Source: Halarsenatibacter sp964462585 (GTDB lineage Bacteria; Bacillota; Halanaerobiia; Halanaerobiales; Halarsenatibacteraceae). From it: a DNA stretch of 5,481 bases. Below are positions 1-4,631 of this stretch, in pieces. Numbering within the stretch: position 1 is the stretch's first letter; each line of letters starts with the position of its first letter. The DNA is taken from the NCBI GenBank assembly GCA_964462585.1, contig CAYXAK010000104.1, positions 1 through 5,481 on the forward strand, written 5' to 3'. The notes below the pieces were generated by a model. That model did no database searches. It was given only the letters and a program-made list of their open reading frames with translations, and was not told the origin of the DNA. A program made the position numbers and the translations under genes.

Positions 1-977
1 GAGCTTTAGAACTCTATCTGGATGGAGAGCTGATAGGCTGTATTAAGGATGGTCATGATGAGGACAAAAATCTGACAGCCGATATTCTGCTGGAAAATCT
101 GTCTGTAAAAACCACAGGTTTTCTGGCCGTGAAGAGCCTGCTGCAGCATAGCGATCAGGATGCGGAGGATATAGCTTTTGTCATCAACTGTGGTGAAGAA
201 GGTGTGGGTGATCGTTATCAGCGCGGTGCCGGAAATCTGGCCAAGGCCATAGCAGAGATGGGAGGCCTGGAGAACAGCACCGGGGCGGATATTAAAGCTT
301 TCTGCAATGCTCCCATGCATTCTTCCGTTGTGGCCTCCAGCCTGATAGAATCAGGCGTATTTGAAAATGTCATTCTGGTCGGAGGGGCTTCGATGGCCAA
401 GCTGGGAATGAAAATGCAGGGCCATCTCTCCAGCGATATGCCCATCATGGAAGATGTTCTGGCCGGGACAGCTGTAATCTTCAGCAAAGATGATGATGTC
501 AATCCTCAGGTCAGGCTGGACACCATAGGCAAACACGATGTTAAGATGGCTTCCTCACAGCAGGCAATTCTCTCAGCTCTTGTCGATGAACCCCTGAAAG
601 AAGCCGGTCTGTCTATATTTGATATCGATAAGTATTCCTCTGAGCTCCATAATCCGGAGATCACTGAACCGGCAGGCAGCGGCAATGTGCCCCACAATAA
701 TTATCGCATGATCGGAAGTTTCGCCGTAAAACACGGTCTGATGGAGGCCGATGAACTGGATGAGTTCGAAAAAGAGCACGGCATGCCCGGATTCTCACCA
801 ACCCAGGGCCATATCGCTTCTGCTCTGCCTTTCATGGGCTTTGCCCGGGAGAGGATATTAAATGGTGAGATGGAAAGGGCATTTTTCCTGGGCAAAGGCA
901 GTCTGTTTCTGGCCAAGATGACACAGACTTCCGATGGTATGTCTTTTATACTGGAGACCAATTCCAGCCAAAAATAA
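1..977 (+). CDS. grdC: Glycine/sarcosine/betaine reductase complex protein C, beta subunit (GrdC), 3' part
   Basis: The reading frame is open from base 3 to the TAA at 975-977 and gives 324 visible residues. The family is about 510 residues long (from memory), so roughly the first third lies upstream. Protein C takes the carboxymethyl-selenoether from GrdA, forms an acetyl-enzyme and releases acetyl phosphate. GrdC is the ketoacyl-synthase/thiolase-like subunit and GrdD its phosphotransacylase-like partner. Family signatures seen in order are GEEGVGDRYQRGAGNLAKAI, CNAPMHSSVV, GGASMAKLGM, HNPEITEPAGSGNVP, and PTQGHIASALPFMGFA followed by GKGSLFLAKM near the C-terminus. The conserved His residues in MHSS and QGHI fit a ketoacyl-synthase-type fold. 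The TAA stop runs directly into the grdA ribosome binding site, so the two genes are surely cotranscribed. No grdD follows, which is unusual. The family call is firm; the start is not visible. Confidence 0.93.
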   Translation, partial: ALELYLDGELIGCIKDGHDEDKNLTADILLENLSVKTTGFLAVKSLLQHSDQDAEDIAFVINCGEEGVGDRYQRGAGNLAKAIAEMGGLENSTGADIKAFCNAPMHSSVVASSLIESGVFENVILVGGASMAKLGMKMQGHLSSDMPIMEDVLAGTAVIFSKDDDVNPQVRLDTIGKHDVKMASSQQAILSALVDEPLKEAGLSIFDIDKYSSELHNPEITEPAGSGNVPHNNYRMIGSFAVKHGLMEADELDEFEKEHGMPGFSPTQGHIASALPFMGFARERILNGEMERAFFLGKGSLFLAKMTQTSDGMSFILETNSSQK

Positions 978-993
978 GGAGGTGCATAAAGAG

Positions 994-1458
994 ATGTTTG
1001 AGGGAAAGAAGGTCATGTGTATAGGCGAGAGAGACGGTGTTCCTGGACCTGCTATAGAGAAGATAATCGAATCGGCCGGCGGTGAATCGATACTGACACT
1101 GACACAGTGTTTCGTCTGAACATCCGCAGGCGCCGTGGATATGGAAGATCAGGATCTCATCAAGAAAAAAGTCGATGAGCATGGCAAAGAAGATCTGATG
1201 GTTGTGCTGGGCACTCCTGACGCTGAGAGTGCCGGCATATTTGCCGAAACAGTAACCATCGGTGATCCTGCATTTTCCGGTCCACTGGCAGGAGTCCAGT
1301 TGGGACTCCCGGTATATCACGTTCTGGAACCTGAGGTAAAGGAAGTCGCTGACCCCGAGGTCTATGAAGATGAAGTTGCCATGATGGAGATCTCGATGGA
1401 TGTTGAGGCTATAAGCGAAGAGGTGGGCAGATTCAGGGAAAAGATCAAGGAGGATTGA
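994..1458 (+). CDS. grdA: Glycine/sarcosine/betaine reductase selenoprotein A (GrdA), Sec at residue 42
   Basis: This small acidic selenoprotein carries the carboxymethyl group from protein B to protein C as a selenoether and is recycled by thioredoxin. It has 154 residues when the in-frame TGA at 1117-1119 is read as selenocysteine; the family is about 155-160 residues. It begins MFEGKKV, the usual GrdA start. The redox motif Cys39-Phe-Val-Sec42 (CxxU) follows, then TSAGAVDMED, DAESAGIFAETVTIGDP and SGPLAGVQLGLPVYHVLEPE, all family hallmarks on the far side of the TGA. Conservation on both sides rules out a pseudogene. The start ATG has AGGAGG at 977-982, which overlaps the grdC stop. The true stop is also TGA (1456-1458). 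The protein is very acidic, with about 34 Asp/Glu against 13 Lys/Arg. An extra Cys9 is present. GrdA is shared by glycine, sarcosine and betaine reductases. Confidence 0.97.
1117..1119 (+). other. Selenocysteine (UGA) codon of grdA
   Basis: In-frame TGA in the context Cys-Phe-Val-TGA-Thr-Ser-Ala-Gly. The same frame continues for another 112 sense codons with clear GrdA conservation, and GrdA proteins carry Sec at this position. The host must therefore encode SelA, SelB, SelC and SelD elsewhere. Confidence 0.96.
1120..1160 (+). promoter_or_regulatory. Candidate bacterial SECIS region of grdA
   Basis: Two hairpins are possible just after the Sec codon. (a) 1122-1127 (atccgc) pairs with 1135-1140 (gtggat): six pairs including one G-U, with a 7-base loop AGGCGCC at 1128-1134. 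(b) 1146-1149 pairs with 1154-1157 (agat/atct) around loop CAGG, extended below a two-base bulge by 1141-1143 with 1158-1160. Hairpin (a) is the more stable, but its loop starts only 8 bases after the TGA, closer than the usual bacterial SECIS. Hairpin (b) has better spacing but is weak and lacks G in the first loop positions. A SelB-binding element must be here; which fold is used is not settled. Confidence 0.4.
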
Positions 1459-1463
1459 TCGGG

Positions 1464-1495
1464 GGCAGATCAGATTTTTAAATATAATTTCTGCC
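1464..1495 (+). promoter_or_regulatory. AT-rich intergenic element: TATAAT box within an inverted repeat, possible internal promoter
   Basis: The 74-base gap between grdA and grdX holds a very AT-rich island (only 2 G/C among the 20 bases 1471-1490) in an otherwise near 50% GC window. A perfect TATAAT lies at 1483-1488. The only -35-like match, TTGATC at 1455-1460, is 22 bases upstream, too far for a standard sigma-70 promoter, so this is at best an extended or activator-dependent promoter. The same island is bracketed by ggcaga (1464-1469) and tctgcc (1490-1495), a 6-bp inverted repeat with a 20-base loop. There is no T-run after it, so it is not a convincing terminator. It could drive grdX-grdE-grdB-trxB separately from grdC-grdA or act in mRNA processing. 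Confidence 0.3.
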
Positions 1496-1518
1496 AGGGT
1501 TAAAACCGGCCCGGGAAA

Positions 1519-1527
1519 AGAGGGTGA
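1519..1527 (+). promoter_or_regulatory. Ribosome binding site deciding the grdX start
   Basis: AGAGGGTGA ends 5 bases before the ATG at 1533 and matches the GGTGA anti-16S core. An in-frame GTG at 1524 lies inside this site and is therefore rejected as the start. Confidence 0.7.
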
Positions 1528-1532
1528 TATCT

Positions 1533-1964
1533 ATGAAAGATATAGTAATTGTGACCAATAATCCCCGGCTGCCGTCGGGGGAGTATGAGAATATCGAGAT
1601 TGAGAAAAAGAAGAATCTGAAGGATGTTCTTCGGCACAGCCGCGATCTGGTCCATCGGGGAGCTGAGCTGATCACCCATCCCCTGGCCGGGAGTTTAAAA
1701 CCCTGGCAGAACCCCTACCGCTCAATTGGTCTGGCCCGGAGGGAGAAAATGGATCAGAACTCACTGGAGATAATGGAGAATGTTCTAGAGAGATACCGCT
1801 CTTTTGACCGGGATGGCCGCCGGTCCCGGGATCAGAAGGAAACTTCTGAGAATTTAAAAGAGGATTACAGCAGGATCGACCTGGAATTTATAAGGGAGAT
1901 CCTGCCGGAAGAGCTGGCGGTGAAGTCAAATTCAGATGTGAGGGGTGAGAAAATTGAAGCTTAA
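1533..1964 (+). CDS. grdX: GrdX family protein of the glycine/betaine reductase operon
   Basis: GrdX is a small protein found almost only in grd operons. Its biochemical role is unknown; it is usually considered accessory. The 143-residue product has the family layout: an N-terminal beta-strand ending in Thr8-Asn-Asn-Pro11, then RDLVHRGAELITHPLAGSLK (residues 37-56) followed by PWQNPYRS, then an SLEIMENVLERY helix. The C-terminal third is highly charged (around DGRRSRDQKETSENLKEDYS) and looks less conserved, perhaps a flexible tail. There is no signal peptide or membrane segment, so it is cytoplasmic. It is placed between grdA and the protein B genes, whereas in described operons grdX is often at the front. 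Its end overlaps the likely TTG start of the next gene by 11 bases, which suggests translational coupling. The family call is good; function cannot be stated. Confidence 0.87.
   Translation: MKDIVIVTNNPRLPSGEYENIEIEKKKNLKDVLRHSRDLVHRGAELITHPLAGSLKPWQNPYRSIGLARREKMDQNSLEIMENVLERYRSFDRDGRRSRDQKETSENLKEDYSRIDLEFIREILPEELAVKSNSDVRGEKIEA
1940..1956 (+). promoter_or_regulatory. Ribosome binding site and TTG start codon of the grdE-type gene
   Basis: GAGGGGTGA (1940-1948) ends 5 bases before TTG (1954-1956), the same spacing as at grdX. Starting at TTG gives MKLNLERVEV, which resembles the short M-(K/R)-L-x-L start I recall for GrdE-family proteins. The in-frame GTG at 1945 lies inside the binding site and would add three residues. 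Confidence 0.65.
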
Positions 1965-3237
1965 CCTGGAAAGAGTAGAGGTGGATGAGGTCACATTTGG
2001 CCAGGAAAACAGCTTCGATGATGGTCTGTTAACAATTGACAAAAAGGAACTTCTGGATGAGATTGAACACGATCACAGGATAACCAGCCTGGATGCTGAG
2101 ATAGTAAGGCCGGGAGAATCTGTGAGGGTAATGCCGGTCAAAGATGTAGTCGAACCCAGGGTAAAAGTCGATGAAAATGGACTCTTTCCCGGGTTCATTG
2201 GTGAAGAAGATCAGGCCGGTGCCGGCACAACCAGAGTTCTCGCCGGCATGACGGTCATGACCACAGGTAACGTGGTTGGATTTCAGGAAGGCATAATAGA
2301 TATGAGAGGCCCCGGAGCCGAATACACTCCTTTTTCGGAAACGATTAATGTAGTCTTCACCTGTGAGGTGGAAGAGGGCACCGAGGAGCACATCCACGAG
2401 GAGATACTGAGGATTCTCGGCCTCAAGGCCGCCCACTATATAGGACAGATAGGACTTGAAGCCGAGCCGGAGAGCAGCGAGAGTTTTGAATATGAATCGA
2501 TCTCGGCGGCAGCAACGGATGGTGACGATCTGCCGCTGGTGGGTTATGTCTATATGCTGCAGAGCCAGGGCCTCCTGCATGACACCTATGTTTACGGTGT
2601 CGATGCCAAGGAGATTCTGCCCACACTCATCTCCCCCACCAAGGTTATGGACGGGGCCATTGTCAGCGGCAACTGTGTTTCCGCCTGTGATAAAAATTCA
2701 ACATTTATGCATCAGAACAATCCCGTGATAGAGGAGCTCTACCGCCGGGATGGTGAGGACTTTAATTTCGTGGGAACTATCATAACCAATGAGAACGTTA
2801 CACTGGGCGATAAGGAGCGCTCCTCCACACTGGTGGCAGAACTGGCAGAAAATCTTGGTCTGGATGCAGCCATAGTTTCGGAGGAGGGCTTTGGCAACCC
2901 GGATACTGATCTCATTCTCAACTGCAAGAAGCTGGAGAACAGAGGAATTAAAACCGTGCTGATAACAGATGAATATGCAGGCAGAGACGGTGCCTCACAG
3001 TCTCTGGCCGATGCTTCCCCTGAGGCCGATGCTGTAGTTACCTCGGGCAATGCCAATGAGGTGGTGGAACTGCCACCCATGGAGAGGGTGATAGGTCATC
3101 AGAGATATGCGGACAGCATAGCAGGTGGTTTCGAGGGCAGCCTGCAGGATGATGGCAGCATAAGGGTAGAGCTGCAGGCCATAACAGGTTCCACCGATGA
3201 ACTGGGCTATACCAATCTTAGTGCCAGAGGCTATTAA
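1954..3237 (+). CDS. grdE: Protein B proprotein, pyruvoyl-forming subunit of glycine/sarcosine/betaine reductase (GrdE/GrdG/GrdI family)
   Basis: The 427-residue proprotein matches the family length of about 430. In this family it is cleaved autocatalytically before a cysteine, which becomes a pyruvoyl group. The resulting two subunits, of roughly 25 and 22 kDa, join GrdB to make protein B; the carbonyl binds the amine substrate. The cleavage site is seen as SGNCVSACDKNSTF, with Asn240 followed by Cys241 (codon 2674-2676); a second Cys is at 245. Other family segments are VKPxx-like VRPGESVRVMPVKDVVEPRVK near the N-terminus, GLFPGFIG, GFQEGIIDMRGPGAEYTPFS, SEEGFGNPDTDLILNCKKLE, GRDGASQ (343-349) and ELPPMERVIGH near the C-terminus. 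TTG is preferred as the start. The gene overlaps grdX by 11 bases and lies 41 bases upstream of the selenoprotein B gene. The symbol is for the family: glycine (GrdE), sarcosine (GrdG) and betaine (GrdI) versions cannot be told apart by eye. Confidence 0.93.
   Translation: MKLNLERVEVDEVTFGQENSFDDGLLTIDKKELLDEIEHDHRITSLDAEIVRPGESVRVMPVKDVVEPRVKVDENGLFPGFIGEEDQAGAGTTRVLAGMTVMTTGNVVGFQEGIIDMRGPGAEYTPFSETINVVFTCEVEEGTEEHIHEEILRILGLKAAHYIGQIGLEAEPESSESFEYESISAAATDGDDLPLVGYVYMLQSQGLLHDTYVYGVDAKEILPTLISPTKVMDGAIVSGNCVSACDKNSTFMHQNNPVIEELYRRDGEDFNFVGTIITNENVTLGDKERSSTLVAELAENLGLDAAIVSEEGFGNPDTDLILNCKKLENRGIKTVLITDEYAGRDGASQSLADASPEADAVVTSGNANEVVELPPMERVIGHQRYADSIAGGFEGSLQDDGSIRVELQAITGSTDELGYTNLSARGY
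2671..2676 (+). other. Predicted Asn240-Cys241 self-cleavage (pyruvoyl) site codons in grdE
   Basis: AAC-TGT encodes Asn-Cys in the GNCVSACDKN context where GrdE-family proproteins are processed. Cys241 would become the N-terminal pyruvoyl group of the downstream chain. Assigned by family knowledge; the cleavage itself is not visible in DNA. Confidence 0.75.
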
Positions 3238-3278
3238 GAGTTTTAACAAATTCAACTCAATGTGAGGAGGTTCATATC

Positions 3279-4589
3279 ATGGCTGAGCTTAAAATCGCCC
3301 ACTATCTGAACCAGTTTTTCGGTCAGGTAGGGGATGAAGATGAAGCTGATCTGCCCCCACAGCAGAAAGAAGGGCCTGTCGGTCCTGGAGAGGCGCTGAA
3401 CAATGCTCTGGACGAGAGAGCTGAAATCGTCAAGACCATCATAACCGGTGACGGTTATTTCAACGAGAATAAAGCCCGGGCCAGGGAGAAAATCAAGGAG
3501 TTTCTGCAGGAGAGCGATGTGGACATGATCGTGGCCGGGCCGGCCTTTAACGCCGGGCGTTATGGTATGGCCTGTGGCGGTATGGCCGAGATCGCTGCGG
3601 AGCTGGATCTGCCCTTTGTGGGCGGTATCTATCCGGAAAATCCCGGTTATGAGATGTACAAAAAGTTTGGCTATTTCATAGAAACCGGCGATTCGGTGGG
3701 CAGCATGCGCCAGGGAATTGCCGATATAGCCGAATTCATCTCCCATTATTTTGAGACTGATGGCAGCCCGGGCACTCCGGAGGAAGCCGGTTATCTGCCC
3801 CGGGGAATCAGGAAGAACTTCTTCCGGGAGGAAAGAGGTGCCAGCCGTGCAGCTGATATGCTGGTCAAGAAGTTAAAGGGAGAGGATTTTGAGACCGAGT
3901 ATCCCATGCCCAGCTTCGATCGGGTTGAGCCGCAGCCGGCTGTGCCGGACCTCGGTGAAGCCCTGGTGGCTGTAGTCACATCGGGTGGTATAGTGCCCAA
4001 AGGCAACCCCGATAAAATCGAGGCATCGAGTGCTTCCAAATTTGGCAAATATAAACTCAACGGTGTGCAGGATCTGACCAGCGAGGAATTCGAGACCGCT
4101 CACGGCGGCTATGATCCTGTATATGCCAACGAGGATCCCGATAGAGTCCTGCCGATAGATGTAATGCGGGATCTGGAGGAAGAAGGTGAGATAGGCGAGC
4201 TGCATGAATATTATTATGCCACTGTGGGTAACGGCACCTCGGTAGCCAATGCCAAAGCTTTTGGCAAGGAGATAGGCGAAGAGCTGGTGAGAGATGGTGT
4301 GCAGGCCGTGATTCTCACCTCCACCTGAGGAACTGACACTCGTTGCGGTGCAACGATGGTGAAAGAGATCGAAAAAGCTGGTCTGCCCGTTGTCCATGTG
4401 GCTTCGATACTGCCCATTTCCAAGACGGTTGGTGCCAACAGAATTGTTCCCGGTAAGGCAATCCCCCATCCTCTGGGTAATCCTGAGCTATCCGAAGAGG
4501 AAGAGAAAAAACTGCGCAGAAAAATTGTGGGAAAATCTCTGGAGGCACTCCGGAACGACATTCCGGAACAGACCGTATTTGAATGGTGA
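3279..4589 (+). CDS. grdB: Glycine/sarcosine/betaine reductase selenoprotein B (GrdB/GrdF/GrdH family), Sec at residue 350
   Basis: This is the 47-kDa-type catalytic subunit of protein B. Its selenocysteine attacks the substrate bound on the pyruvoyl subunit and passes the carboxymethyl group to GrdA. Read through the TGA at 4326-4328 it has 436 residues, the family length. Family blocks are YLNQFFGQVG (9-18), AGPAFNAGRYGMACGG (about 86-101), GYLPRGIRKNFF, TSGGIVPKGNPD, SSASKFGKY, AHGGYDPVYANEDPDRVLP, TVGNGTSVA, then ILTST-Sec350-GTDTRCGATMVKEIE, VGANRIVPGKAIPHPLGNPE and a final EQTVFEW. Conservation continues across the TGA, so it is not a broken gene. The first Cys I recall in the UxxCxxC motif is Asp353 here; Cys356 remains. 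ATG at 3279 has AGGAGG (3265-3270) 8 bases upstream. The true stop is TGA too. The substrate (glycine, sarcosine or betaine) is undecided, so the symbol is for the family. Confidence 0.95.
4326..4328 (+). other. Selenocysteine (UGA) codon of grdB
   Basis: In-frame TGA between ILTST and GTDTRCGATM, the fixed Sec position of GrdB-type proteins. The frame continues 86 more sense codons with clear family conservation to a second TGA at 4587-4589. Confidence 0.96.
4337..4361 (+). promoter_or_regulatory. Candidate bacterial SECIS hairpin of grdB
   Basis: A perfect stem pairs 4340-4346 (tcgttgc) with 4350-4356 (gcaacga) around the 3-base loop GGT (4347-4349). Below a two-base bulge (TG, 4357-4358), 4337-4339 (cac) pairs with 4359-4361 (gtg). 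The loop begins 18 bases after the TGA and opens with GG, which fits what is known of bacterial SECIS elements (short G-containing apical loop, unpaired bases in the stem, loop roughly 16-37 bases from the UGA). It lies wholly within coding sequence, as bacterial SECIS elements do. Confidence 0.7.
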
Positions 4590-4631
4590 GCTGAGCGGAG
4601 CAGAGTTTAGTGCCGTTGAGGAGGTGAGTAT

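Noticed and set aside
1135..1458. Separate 107-residue protein starting at GTG 1135
   Set aside because: It is the C-terminal part of GrdA after the Sec codon; it has no ribosome binding site of its own and the upstream frame carries the conserved GrdA N-terminus.
1464..1495. Rho-independent terminator after grdA
   Set aside because: The stem is 6 bp with a 20-base loop, the T-rich part is inside the loop, and no T-run follows the stem.
1524..1532. GTG start for grdX three codons upstream
   Set aside because: The GTG is part of the ribosome binding site that serves ATG 1533.
2029..2580. 183-residue antisense open frame within grdE
   Set aside because: It lies opposite a well-conserved coding gene, is unlike any family I know, and is a shadow of its codon pattern.
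3238..3258. Inverted repeat gagtt/aactc between grdE and grdB as a terminator
   Set aside because: Only five mostly weak pairs, no following T-run, and an operon-internal position just before a good ribosome binding site.
4356..4589. Separate 77-residue protein starting at ATG 4356
   Set aside because: It is the C-terminal part of GrdB beyond the Sec codon, fully conserved with the family.
994..4589. grdA and grdB as pseudogenes broken by nonsense mutations
   Set aside because: Each TGA is exactly at the known Sec position and conservation continues to the family's usual C-terminus.
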